Part shown: piece by piece, positions 39,287 to 51,972 of the stretch
Layout of the letters: every line of letters starts with the position of its first letter
Position numbering within the stretch: position 1 is the stretch's first letter
NCBI RefSeq assembly: GCF_024713945.1
Contig: NC_134685.1
Span: 1,550,001 to 1,614,000 of the forward strand
Direction of reading: 5' to 3'
Length of the DNA: 64,000 bases
Source: Dermatophagoides farinae
Lineage: Eukaryota; Arthropoda; Arachnida; Sarcoptiformes; Pyroglyphidae
Position numbers and translations under genes: made by a program
The notes under the pieces: generated by a model
Seen by the model: the letters and a program-made list of their open reading frames with translations, nothing else
Databases searched by the model: none
What the model was told of the DNA's origin: nothing

Positions 39287-40476
39287 ATGGCTGAAATGGA
39301 AAAAATTTGGCCATTCATCAATTCATCATCATCATCATCATCATTATCGTCATTTATTGTCGATAAAAAATTATGCACATTAATAAATCTATGGTGGTGG
39401 TGGTGGCGTTGGTGTTGGCTACTGATAAAACGTAAATTATCATCAACATTAACAACTATCTATGGCCATCATAATAATCGCCTTCAATCATTTAATATCA
39501 CAGCCAATGCCACAATATATCATCATCTACCGAATGCCAATGGTATATCGTTTTTTTTTTACATATATGAACAATCTTTGTGATCAATTAATTTTTGTTC
39601 GTTTTTTTTCACAGTTTTATTTCCAGTTTTATTCATATTGATAATCAGCATATTTATACCGATGGCCAATTGTGAAGAAGAATGTTTACGTATGTTTTTG
39701 TTTTGTTTTCGAATCTATTTTATTCTAATCGGAACATTTATTCATATATGACGTTTATATTATGTAAATTAGGATCCAAAGTTTGGTGTTATGAATGTGA
39801 ATCAATCAACGATCCATATTGTAATGATCCATTCAATGTTAGTTTCGATATGAGCTTGATGAAAATGTGCGAAGGTTGTTGTGTAAAGATTGTATTGGAA
39901 AAAAATACACGTAAGTCTTTATCGTCAATTCCATTAATAATAATCTTTATTCTTTATATTATCATGAATATAGCTCAAAAAAATATATGGCGAACATGTA
40001 CATCAAGATTACAGATAAATCTATTTATGGTTGATCATGTTTGTATGGAAGAATCCGGTGGCCAAGGACATATGTGTTTCTGTGAAAGTGATGGCTGTAA
40101 TGATTCAAGATCCATTCATCATCATAATTATTATGGCCATTCAACAAATAGTTGGATAACAATCATATCAACAATATCAATTATATTCATAATAGCCGTG
40201 ATTAATGAAACGATTACATCATTTCTTATTACTTCATCATCATCATCATCATCATTGTTATTATTATTATTATTAGCCATAGATCATTGGCTGCCATCAT
40301 TATCATCACCATCATCATCATTATCTATTAAATTTCCTTTGAAATTCCTTCATATTCTATTGCTACTGTTGATGATTCCATTAATACTACTACTACTAAT
40401 ACTACTTTTTCTCAATCGAAACATAATTGATTTGAATAATTTTCGATATCATTTTATTGTTGATGAGATATTATAA
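39287..40476 (+). CDS. Ly6/Quiver-like (three-finger) membrane protein
   Basis: Four exons fit: 39287-39542, 39615-39689, 39773-39910 and 39974-40476, all joins in phase 1, 323 residues. The core (exons 3-4) is a Quiver/UPAR-Ly6 domain: KVWCYECESINDPYCNDPF, MCEGCCVKIV, RTCTSRL and the terminal GHMCFCESDGCNDS, with the ten-cysteine pattern of the family. Members are usually GPI-anchored and modulate ion channels or receptors. A hydrophobic stretch in exon 2 (PVLFILIISIFIPMANC) looks like the signal peptide. It lies about 95 residues into the protein, after a Ser-rich segment and a run of tryptophans, so exon 1 as modelled is doubtful. The C terminus holds two or more long hydrophobic segments, far more than a GPI signal needs; the protein may be membrane-spanning, or the stop may be read from a longer exon than is used. 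Confidence 0.78.
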
Positions 40477-41309
40477 TATTTTTCTTTCTTTTTTTCTTTG
40501 TTCTCCTTCATCAAATTGGATATTTTAAAATGTGATAAACACTCTCCAATCAATCAATCAATCAATCAACTATATTGTTGTTGTTGTTGTTGTTGTTTTT
40601 CCTATTTTTTTCATCTCCAATTTTAATACCATTGTTACAGCCATCATTATTAGGATATATATGTAACAAAATAGGAAATGCCAAACGAAATAAAAAAAAA
40701 ATATAAGTCATTCTTTCGTAACATCTATACATTGTATGTATGTATTTCATTTGTATATATACAATTATTTTCTCATCATCATCTATATCTTGCCATAAAT
40801 GAGTTCGATAATAAAATTAGCATATTTATATGATGAAAATAATCTGATTATAAATATTCGGGAAATTTGCCAGAAAAAAAAGATGAATCAAACACACACA
40901 CATACACACACAAACGAAAATCCCGGTAAATATGCTCAAAACATTCGAATTCGAACATTTCAAAAAAAAAAAAAAAAAAAACAAACATCCATCATCATCA
41001 TCAAACACACAAACAATTTTAATTCTGTTGTTGTTATGATTTTTGTTTCTAAATTCTCGTATTTTATTTGTAAAATTGTATAATTATTCAACAAAAATCA
41101 ATATATAAATCAAATAATATATAGACAACACATGTGAATGAAAAAAAAGGTATTTGTTGACAATTTTTTTTTTGCCCATTTATTCTACTAATTATACTAT
41201 CTTCTCATTCTAAATTTTTATGATTCAGAAAAAAAAAACCACAGAAAAAAATTCTACTAGAAATTCATTCATTCTTCTTTCTCTTTCCACCACCACCAGC
41301 TTGGATTGA
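40477..41309. other. Intergenic, no gene seen
   Basis: Repeat-rich gap between two convergent genes, with a GTT run near 40575, CA repeats near 40893 and an 18-base A run near 40962. It should hold both 3' untranslated regions. Confidence 0.6.
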
Positions 41310-42287
41310 TTATGGTAAATTATTTAAAAAATTTTTAATTGCTTTTATCAATGTTTTCGGTATACCACCACCACCACCACCTACACCTTTATAATGACGT
41401 AATTCAGTCACCGTTGTTGTTGTATCTTTTTGTTGAATAGTACCGCCACCGGTAGCTGCCGGCATTGTTGCTGTAGGTGATTTTAATGATTCGAAACGTA
41501 ATTTTTGACTATTTATTATCACCGGTGATTGTTGTTGTTGTTGTTGTTGCAATGATGGTAATGGTAACATTTGCAATGAACTTGGATCATTTGTATTCCG
41601 TTGATGCCGTAATGATGTAACTGTTTTTTCTTTACCAATTCGTTTTTTGCTTTGACTGGCCAAAATCGATTTATAAACCAAAAAAAAAAAAAAAAAATTT
41701 AATCAATTAATCGAAACACATTATAATGAATAATTTACATACTTATTTTCACGATGATGATGATGATGATGACGATGACTATGATGTTGATGTGGTTTTC
41801 TTCGTGTACATTGCTTCAATCGATTTAATGATGAACATTGTGTTATAGGCATTACCGGTGTTTCAAAAATTGGTTGCTGTTGCTGTTGTTCATCATTGTT
41901 CATCATCAATGTTTTCGAACATTTATCTAAAACAATTGTTTCCTGCTGCTGCTGCTGTTGTGGTTGTTCTTGTTTTGTAATAGAATTTTCACGTTGTTGT
42001 TGTTGTTGTCTTACTTTTGATTTAAAAATTGATTCCAAATCAATTTGTTTGACAATCAAATCATTTGTTGTCAATTGTGATGGTATATATTTACTAATAT
42101 GATAATCAGTCATTGTATCATTGGATTTTATTTCATCAATAGGTGAATGTGGTGATTGTGGACTATTGTGGTCATTGTCATCATCATCATTGTTATTATT
42201 AAAATCATTATTATTCTTTACATCATTAATTTTCACCAATCGATTTTCATTGTTGTTGTTATTATTCGTGTTATTGAATGTATCCAT
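41310..42287 (-). CDS. Unrecognised low-complexity protein B (orphan pair member)
   Basis: Two exons fit, 41743-42287 and 41310-41655 (phase 2), 296 residues. The N-terminal 60 residues are Asn/Asp-rich. A constrained segment follows at residues 67-90 (KYIPSQLTTNDLIVKQ, then IDLESIFKS). Poly-Gln and poly-His stretches lead to the splice site, and the last 17 residues read IPKTLIKAIKNFLNNLP. These two segments match the orphan gene at 30654-32236, and TRRK precedes the last splice in both. No signal peptide, membrane segment or enzyme motif is visible. The function is unknown; the two genes look like ancient paralogs about 9 kb apart. The product is shorter than A, chiefly because the last exon lacks most insertions. 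Confidence 0.68.
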
Positions 42288-42505
42288 ATCACGTGGTTAA
42301 AAATAGATACGTTAGCTGCGTTTATTTATTTTCAACAAAAAAAAAAAAAAAAATATTCCACCAAAATGAAAATCAAACACATTTGGTTTTTATATTCCAA
42401 AAATATATTTAAATTTGTTTATGGAATTTTTTTTCTCTTTGTTAATTAAATGAAATGTTTTTGTCGTTGTTGTTGTTGTACAGCCGAAATCAATCAATCA
42501 ATCAA

Positions 42506-43128
42506 TCAATTTTCATTACGTCGTCTTTTGTTGATTGGATTCCTTGGATCATAAATATCGTACCAATCTTCTTCATTACGAATATTTGCATCACGTGCCA
42601 GTACAATTTCATCATCACCAGTACATTGCATTCGATGTGATAACCATGATGTTTTGAAATTGACCAATGGGCCACCACCATCATCATTATTGTCGTTGTC
42701 AATAATTTTTTCTTCCTCATGGTCTTTATCTTTTTTCGTTGAATGTAAACGATCTTTGAATTTCTGTAACAAATCCAAACATTGTTGTTCACGGCCATTA
42801 CCTTTTTTTCGGATTTTTTGATTAATTTCTTTAAATTTTTTTGATTCAGCTTCAAATTCAGCAACAGCATCATTGATGATTGGTTTTGATTGATCATTGT
42901 CGGATGCAGTAGCAGTAGTAGTAGTAGCAGCAGCAGCTTGTTCTTCTTTTCGTAATTTTTTTAGCATTTGTTTTTTCAATTTTTGAAATTCATTTTTGGC
43001 TTTTTCACTGGATGTAAAAAGAGAGAGAGAGAAAGAATTCGTTACAAAAGAAATTTAACCATAAAAAAAACTTACATTTCTTTGGCTTTCTTTTCAAGTT
43101 TTTCTTCAGTGAAAAAATCTAATTCACC

Positions 43129-43161
<33 letters not shown>

Positions 43162-44055
43162 GTCGTTGTCATCATCATTTTTTCTCAATGTTCCCTTGTC
43201 AAGTTTTGCCTTAACATTGGCCAAACGTTTTTGTCTGTCTGAATCATTTTCATTGGAATGTCGTTGTTCATGATCATCATTTGGATCGTTGCTCAATTCA
43301 TTTGGATCAACAACAGGTATTGAACTTAATTTATCATCATCTTTAAGTAGATCATGACTACTTTTACTTTTATTTTTAAATACTGCTGATATTTTTGTTA
43401 TTTCTTCCTCTTCTTCTTCGGCTTCATCACCGAATGATAATAGTGCAAAATTTTTACTACCTTTCAAACGTTCACGTGCACGATCTTCTTTGGATTTTTC
43501 TTTTACTTTTAATCGTTTTTCACGTGGTTCAATATCATCAAATGGATTATTGAGTATTTCAATGGAACGAATTTTATGTGGATAAACAGGACGTTCATTA
43601 CGATCAATTTCTCCTTCACCTAATCTTAACATATTGTATAATGTTTTACCAGATATTTTTCCAAATATCGTATGTTTATTCTGTAATTCAGGTGTTGATT
43701 CTAATGTAAAAAAGAATTGACTACCATTATCATCTTTTTCACCACCATTGGCCATTGCCACTAATCCACGACGTACAAATCGTAATCTTGAATGAAATTC
43801 ATCTTTAAATGGTCGTCCATATATGGATTCACCACCAAATCCGGTACCAGTTGGATCACCTGTTTGTACAATGAATCCTTTAACTAATCGATGAAAAATA
43901 CAATTATCATAATAGCCTTCCATACAAAGTTGTATAAAATTTCGACAAGCTAATGGTGTTTCTTTTGACCATAATTCAATATCGATATCACCGACAGTTG
44001 TCTTTAGCAATACTTTACCACATGTAGGTGGTTCTTGAATATAAATATTGCTCAT
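42506..44055 (-). CDS. CWC27: Spliceosome-associated cyclophilin CWC27
   Basis: A cyclophilin-type protein of the activated (Bact) spliceosome that pairs with CWC22. Two exons fit, 43076-44055 and 42506-43007 (phase 2), 493 residues (human 472). The N-terminal 170 residues are the cyclophilin domain: TTVGDIDIELWSKETPLACR, FHRLVKGFIVQTGDPTGTG, FVRRGLVAMANGG and NGSQFFFTLESTPELQNKHT. The position of the catalytic tryptophan of cyclophilin A reads Glu (PEL before QNKH), as in other CWC27 proteins, which are reported to be inactive isomerases. The C-terminal half is a charged, lysine/glutamate-rich helical region with poly-Asp and poly-Gly runs, ending in IYDPRNPINKRRR. It starts 300 bp from the divergent spermine synthase gene. 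Confidence 0.95.
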
Positions 44056-44355
44056 GATGATGATGATGATTCAATTTATTTTTGATTGTCAAATTATCAA
44101 AAAAATTTAAACACATGTGATGTGATGTGAAATTTTTTGTTTATCGAATTTGTTTATTTGTTTGTTTTTTTTGTGTACAAGTGTTGAATAGTGGCGACAT
44201 CGCGTAGAGACCGATATAACTAATGTGATTTTCACAATGGTTATACTTTGTAACATACAATGAATGTAGGTCATACATGGATGGACCAAGCCCGTTATCA
44301 TCGTTACAGTTATATTATTTTTTTTCATTATTATTCTTGAAATCATCAAAACAAA
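44056..44355. promoter_or_regulatory. Shared CWC27/spermine synthase divergent promoter region
   Basis: The start codons of the two divergent genes are 300 bp apart. A motif GAATAGTGGCGACATCGCG near 44187 resembles the CTCF-like sites elsewhere but is weaker. ATG repeats lie next to the CWC27 start. Confidence 0.5.
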
Positions 44356-45643
44356 ATGCCATTAAAATCATTTTTATTGAGTTTCCGTTTAACAGATTGT
44401 CCTGATCGAATATTTTGGCAATCATTAGACAAGATAATACGTGAAGAATTAGCCGATTTAGATGAACATCGATGTATCGGTACATCTATAAATGGCGATA
44501 ATGGTAACGACAATAAATCTATACATTTGTATACATCAAGTAGTAAGGAAATTTTTCTTACCATTCGTTATTATGATTTCAATGATGATGATCGTAATCA
44601 TCATCATAAGAAATTAATTTCCATAACTGGTGAAATGTCACAAAATTGTGGTGAATTATTTCGAATGAATAATTTGGTTGAAAAACTCAAAGATCGATTG
44701 AATACATTGTGTATCGGATCCGATCACTGTGCCGGACAACAACAACAACAACAACAGCAGCAAAAAATGGATCATGTTGAAGCTATACCAATATTGAAAC
44801 GTGATAATCTGGTACCATCATATTTTCTAACATCCGATGGTCGTGTATTGGAATATGATTTTGATAAAGTTCTTGTGAATGAAACGACACCATTTCAGAA
44901 TATTAAAATTTTACATTCACCTAGTTTAGGTAATTGTCTTTTGTTGGATGATATGCAAAATCTAGCCGAAGCTGATCTACCATATACACATGGATTAATG
45001 AATTTTGGCAAAAATAATTATAAAGGTAAGATTATTATTATAAAGTAGAATTGATTTCCTTCATTCATTTATTCATTCATTCATTCGTATGGTTTAAGAC
45101 AAAGAAATTCTTATTCTTGGCGGTGGTGATGGTGGCCTATTACATGAACTGGTTAAAGAATCACCAAAATTTGTAACAATGATCGATATTGATGAAAAAG
45201 TTATGTTACATTGTCGTAAATATCTTCGTGGTGCATGTGGTGATACATTGGATTGTTTCGATGGTTCAAACTACAAAGTAATTGTTGGCGATTGTATTCG
45301 TTATATGCATGATTATATTGAACAAAAACGAACATTTGATGTTATTTTCAATGATCTAACGGATATACCGATCAGTACACGTGAACATCGTGATGTTATT
45401 GTTGAAGATAATCAAAAACTTTGGTCATTTGTTCGAGAAATATTACAGCTTTCAATGCAAATTTTACGTCCAAATGGCCTTTATCTGAATCATGCTATCG
45501 GTGCTAATTGTAAACAATCATTGGCTGATTATGAACAGGTCGTTAGTGAATTGTCCAATGTACAGCTGGATATATCATCACATACACGATATGTACCTTC
45601 GTTCATGGAAGATTGGGTTTTCTATCAGCTTCAGAAACGTTAA
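44356..45643 (+). CDS. SMS: Spermine synthase
   Basis: It transfers aminopropyl from decarboxylated SAM to spermidine to form spermine. Two exons fit, 44356-45025 and 45099-45643 (phase 1), 404 residues (human 366). The N-terminal domain is the SAM-decarboxylase-like fold typical of animal SMS. A glutamine-rich insert lies at about residues 128-136. The catalytic domain has YFLTSDGRVLEYDFDKV, LGNCLLLDDMQNLAEADLPY, the nucleotide-binding loop LILGGGDGGLLHELVK, MIDIDEKVM, and the catalytic aspartate in FNDLTDIPIS. It ends VPSFMEDWVFYQLQK as in animal SMS. It starts a run of plus-strand genes with short gaps. Confidence 0.96.
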
Positions 45644-45775
45644 TCGTATTTTCAAAAAAAAAATCATGCATTTATCGATACAAAATTCGTTTTTATATAA
45701 TCTAGGTTTTTTCGGGCCAAATTTTTCGGAAAAAATTTTATAATTTCTTTAATGCACGTTTTTGTCATTCGGAAC

Positions 45776-45790
45776 GATAGATGGCGTTCC
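45776..45790 (+). promoter_or_regulatory. CTCF-like motif upstream of POLR3C
   Basis: CGATAGATGGCGTTC lies about 100 bp before the POLR3C start, in the gap after spermine synthase. It shares ATAGATGGCG exactly with the site upstream of ALG1. Confidence 0.35.
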
Positions 45791-45887
45791 ACACACACAC
45801 ACAAAAAGAATTCACATGTTATTTCACCGAATTTTTTTTTGTTTCAGATTTTTTTTTCCAATAAACGATACAAAAACAATCCCAAAA

Positions 45888-47438
45888 ATGATTCATAATC
45901 ATGAGAAAATTCTTGTTAAATTAATTGAAGAATATCATTCAATAGTGCCGGCTAAAGTGGCCAAAATTCTTCTCCATTGTGGTGCGATTACAATGAAAAG
46001 AGCACTATCATATTCAACATTAAGACGTAATGATTTTGAAAAAGGACTCGATATTCTTATACGTTGTGGCTATGTAATGGTCAATGTGATTGGTGAAAAC
46101 AAACAACGAATATTTGAAATCGATACAGAAAAAGTGTTAAATATTCTATTCTATCCATGTTATCTTAAATCTATGGCCAAACGATTCGGTGTCGAATGTG
46201 TTTCATTGTTGAAAACATTATTTATCTGGGGCCAATTATCGGCCAACGATCTAATCGAAAGAACATTGTATCATATAATACAAACAAATTCATTGGATTT
46301 TATTGACGATCAAATGCAACATTTTATCAATGTTTTATATGAAAAATTAAAAATCATGATGTCAAAGAAAATCATTGTATTTGCCGGAAAAAATGAAGAT
46401 GACGACATCGATAATTATGATGCTGATCTTGTGTTCGAAGCACTTAAACGTAATACTGAACCGAATTCTGAGTATGGTGTTTCGAAATTCATTTCAAAAA
46501 CATGTCGATTAAAATTCAATGTTGATGCATTAAATTTTTTATATTTCATCGAATTATTTCCATATTTATTGGGCGATAAATTCAACAATCCAGATGCTGA
46601 TTCTATTTTTCAAATGCTACTTGAATTGAGTTTCGAACAATCGGTTCGAATAAAATATATGACATTTGAAATGCAACAATTATACAAACGATATCGTGAG
46701 AAACATGGCGACGATGATTGTTCATTACGTCAAATTCAATGGAAATTATCGTTTGCCGCACATTACTTTGCACCACAATTCCTATTGATCAGTAAATCAA
46801 ATTGTTCATTAGATTTTGAAGCATTTTTCACTAGTCTGGTCAAATTTATTGTCAAAGAATATCTGCGTAAAAATTTTGGTGAAAATTCTGTAAAAATTTT
46901 CGGCGCTTTACAGGAACAAATTTGTTTGTTTGAAAATAATCTTCTCACCATGTTGAAGATTGATTCAAAAGAATTGCATCGAAATTTATATATAATGGAT
47001 CAGAATCGTATGATTAATATAAATTTTTATTCCGAAACAAATCAATCATCAACATCATCGGCTAGAAATGTAAAGAAAGCATTCTCAGTGAATCTTGCCA
47101 ATGTGGTCGATTGTATTGTTAAACGTATACAGTATACCATATACACTATACATCATCGTCGTTTTATAGAAATGAATGAACAAAAAGAATTGATTGCACG
47201 TAAAAATCATATTGAAAATTATAAAAAAATAATCAAAGAACAAGTCGATGATCAAGAGGAAAGAAATCGATTAATAAATACTGCACATAATTTCATGTCC
47301 GATAATGATCATAAAAAAGCCGAATCATTACTTGCATATGATATCAAAGTGGATAAAGTAGAATATCATCTTGTCAATTATCTTTTTATCATGAATTTAT
47401 GGCAGAATTTATGTAAAAATCAAGATGATGTTCAATAA
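45888..47438 (+). CDS. POLR3C: RNA polymerase III subunit RPC3 (POLR3C)
   Basis: A single-exon gene of 516 residues (human 534). RPC3 belongs to the Pol III-specific RPC3-RPC6-RPC7 subcomplex that helps open the promoter. Matching stretches include VPAKVAKILLHCGAITMKRA and LILIRCGYVMVN-type wing sequence at the N terminus (first winged helix), KTCRLKFNVDALNFL and AQFLLISKS-like sequence in the middle, and the C-terminal coiled coil with the final winged helix. The start is the first ATG giving the conserved N terminus; upstream in-frame sequence is repeat-derived. An AATAAA overlaps the stop codon (47434-47439), with another about 30 bases on (47467-47472). PPP1R11 begins 160 bp after the stop. 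Confidence 0.92.
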   Translation: MIHNHEKILVKLIEEYHSIVPAKVAKILLHCGAITMKRALSYSTLRRNDFEKGLDILIRCGYVMVNVIGENKQRIFEIDTEKVLNILFYPCYLKSMAKRFGVECVSLLKTLFIWGQLSANDLIERTLYHIIQTNSLDFIDDQMQHFINVLYEKLKIMMSKKIIVFAGKNEDDDIDNYDADLVFEALKRNTEPNSEYGVSKFISKTCRLKFNVDALNFLYFIELFPYLLGDKFNNPDADSIFQMLLELSFEQSVRIKYMTFEMQQLYKRYREKHGDDDCSLRQIQWKLSFAAHYFAPQFLLISKSNCSLDFEAFFTSLVKFIVKEYLRKNFGENSVKIFGALQEQICLFENNLLTMLKIDSKELHRNLYIMDQNRMININFYSETNQSSTSSARNVKKAFSVNLANVVDCIVKRIQYTIYTIHHRRFIEMNEQKELIARKNHIENYKKIIKEQVDDQEERNRLINTAHNFMSDNDHKKAESLLAYDIKVDKVEYHLVNYLFIMNLWQNLCKNQDDVQ

Positions 47439-47597
47439 AAATGTTTGTGTAATTTTAAATTTCAAAAATAAAAAAAAACTTTTTTCAACCTTGTCAACCT
47501 TTTCTAGTCGAGATAGTCGATAGTAGCAACCCACAAATCAACACAGCTGTTTGCAACACAGATTCTCGGGAATCATATTTTTTTCTTCAATGCAAAA

Positions 47598-48073
47598 ATG
47601 GATGACCATCTAATGGAAATTCCTTCATCATCATCATCTACCACTGTGATAATCACAGAACAGTTGGACGAACAAAATGATTGTCAAGAACCATCATTGA
47701 AAATTAAATTAAAACAATCGGAAGATGATAAAACAAAAAAGTGAGTGCTCAATGCTTGGTTTGTTTTTATTTTCATTACACTACGATGACAATTTTGTTT
47801 TGGTTTTTTTTTCATTTATATAGCGACAAAAAAGTAAAATTTACCGAAGGAACTATCGATAATGAACATTTAAATCGTAAAAAATCCAAATGCTGTTGTA
47901 TATATGAAAAGCCTAAAATATTTGGTGATCCATCATCGTCATCTTCATCCGATGATGATGATGATGATGAACCTGATTGTTGTCCCAATCATTGTCATGG
48001 GCCTAAACATTATCATAAACAAGTTTATCGTAAACAGAATGGCAATGTTAATGATGATGATAAATATGATTGA
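47598..48073 (+). CDS. PPP1R11: Protein phosphatase 1 inhibitor subunit 11 (Inhibitor-3)
   Basis: A heat-stable PP1 inhibitor with reported E3 ubiquitin ligase activity. Two exons fit, 47598-47740 and 47824-48073 (phase 2), 130 residues (human 126). The PP1-docking motif KVKF opens the conserved block [19 protein letters not shown], followed by IYEKPKIFG. Beyond an Asp/Ser run come [14 protein letters not shown], the Cys/His pairs tied to inhibition and ligase activity. The N-terminal 45 residues are acidic, with a Ser run. The gaps to the neighbours are about 160 bp upstream and 480 bp downstream. Confidence 0.94.
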
Positions 48074-48549
48074 TTAATTGATTGTTAGAATTGTATTTTT
48101 TGTTTATAATTTCATATCCATTTTTTTTGTTGCCTGCATTTATTTGATCTAATCAAACATCCTTGCATCCAAACACCCTCTCATCTTATCATCATCATCA
48201 ACGCTTTATAGAGCTATTTATTTGTTTCAATTTTATGTAAATGGAATTTTGGAAAAACTTAGCTATAAAAAAAATATATGAAACGAATATATATAAATTG
48301 ATTGATTGATACGTTGTCTATTAGCGGCCAATAATAATAATTTTATTTACGAATTTAATGACAACACAATCAAATCATGTGTTTGTGTTTAAATTTTTCA
48401 TATTTTTAATTATTAAATTCAATTTTAAATGAAATTATAATTCCAAAACTAAAACTAAAAAAAAAAAAATCTACATTGATCAAATTATTTGAGCTGCAAT
48501 TCGTTGTTATTGTTGTTGTTGTTTTTTTGTTTGGTTTGTTGCCCAGCAA

Positions 48550-50353
48550 ATGATGACTGTCGATAACGATAATTTTAGTGCAACAACAACATCCAAAATG
48601 ATGGTCCAAATGAATGTTCCATGTATTATGGTGGATGCTAATAATTTCGTTCGATGGTGGCCATCCATTACGAAATGTATGCAACAAAGTGATTTCATTG
48701 CCATAGATCTGGTTTGTAAAAAATTTATTAAAATGGTTTGAAATGACATTTATTTTTTTTTTAATTTTCATTTTCCATTTCAAAGGAATTTTCCGGTCTT
48801 GGATCAAAAGATATATTTGCATCGTAAATATTGTTATTAAACTGACAAATTTTTTTTCACTGATAATCTTTTTCATCATTTATCTCCTATAGCCAAATCG
48901 ATGAACGTTATGAAGCGATTCGAAAAGCGGCCACAACTCGATCAATATTGTCGATGGGTATTGCTTGTTACAAGATTGATGCAACAAAAGGTTTTTTCAA
49001 ACAACAACATCAATCAAATAATGAACATCAATTGATTATGAAACAGATTTCCGATTGTTTGGAAGCTGATGATGAACTTTCTAATGATAGTATTTTAAAT
49101 ACTGATGATAATGATAAAGACAATGAAAACAATGATGATAAAAAATTTCATATAACTGTTAATGTTTTTCATTTTCTTACATTGAACAATACGGAATTTG
49201 TTATGGAAACACGTTCAATGAAATTTTTGGTCAAACAAGGTTTCGATTTTAATGAACTTTCAACCAATGGTATTGCATTTTATCCTGGTAATGATAATCC
49301 ATCGATTGAATCATCATCATCATCATCATCAACAGCAACACAGCCTTCATTACGAAAATTGATTGAATTATTGATTTCATTGAAATTACCATTACTATTA
49401 CAAAATGGTTTCATTGATTTGGCTTTTCTTTATCATAATTTTTATGCTGAAATTCCAACAAAACTTGAAACATTTATGGCTGATCTGACTGAAATGTTTC
49501 CCAATGGTATATTCGATACGAAATATATAGCCGTAGCACATTTGTCTTGTTCATATCTGGAATATTTGTTTCAATTTGCACAACGAAATAATTATTTTCG
49601 AAAATTGAAAAATATTCATCATTTAGTGCTGAAATTTGATCAATATGATGATGAAAAATTCGTTAACGATATAAGAATATTTGATCTTAGTCCAAAAATT
49701 ATGCAGAATACAACAACAAATAATGGTGGTAAAATTTGTGAACCATATTCGGTGAGTTTATTATTTTTTTTTTTTTTTGAATTCGAAAATTGGTTGAATT
49801 TTTTTTTTGCATTTACAGAAATATGGTTGGTGTGAAAAATCCGATCACTGTGAACAATCACATAATATTGATCTAATATTGGATGAAGAGCTACGATCAC
49901 AACGAAATAAGAAAAGTAAACTATTAGTAAATCAATTGTTAGAGATACAACAACAACAACAATCAGCAATAAATCAAGAAGATTCCAATATCGTTAATGA
50001 TCTTGATAATGAGGATGATGATGATGAAAATGATCATGATCATGATCAACAAATCAACAATATTCAATGTGAAACAAAAGAAGAACCCATTACATAGAAA
50101 AATTGGTTTACATCATGCCGGCAATGATGCATTCATGACTGGATATTATTTTCTCTTTAATCTTATTGCCAATCATAAATCAGTGGCTAATATAAAAGAA
50201 TTTCGAAAGCTAAATGAATTATCAAGATTCAGGAATAAAATATTTCTATCATCAAAACCAAGGCCATTGAATGTAATGAAAAGTGCATATGTTAAATGTT
50301 CGAAAGGTCATAATGAAAAATTGTCCAAAATTAAAATGAAATATAATATTTAA
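48550..50353 (+). CDS. TOE1: Target of EGR1 protein 1 (TOE1), DEDD deadenylase; frame change near C terminus
   Basis: A Cajal-body 3' exonuclease that trims small nuclear RNAs. Exons 48550-48711, 48786-48823, 48893-49751 and one from 49819 fit in phase. The nuclease is well conserved: IAIDLEFSGLG carries the first two acidic residues, QIDERYEAIRKAATTRSILS follows, then LLLQNGFIDLAFLYHNFYAE and MFPNGIFDTKY. Exon 4 adds the CCCH zinc finger (YGWCEKSDHCEQSHNIDLIL). That frame stops at 50095-50097. The next frame resumes the conserved TOE1 C terminus (IGLHHAGNDAFMTGYYFLF, through KCSKGHNEKLSK) and ends at 50353. An extra short intron with an odd donor, or an assembly indel in the GAT repeat, would explain this. 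Read without it, the protein has 445 residues and lacks the last domain. Confidence 0.9.
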
Positions 50354-50599
50354 TAATACAAAAGTAGATTAGGCAACCATTTTGTGGCTGCATTGCCAAA
50401 TTACATTGCCGACCATTGATTTATATGATGTGATAATGAAAAAAAGACGTTTTTTTTAAGAAAAAAAAAATTCATTTGCATAATTCACAGATTGAAAAAA
50501 GTATAAAATGATTCATTTATTTATTCATTTTTATTTCAATTGAAATTTTTTTTTTTGTACACACAAAAACATAGATCAATTAATTAATTAAGTAATTAA

Positions 50600-51972
<1,373 letters not shown>

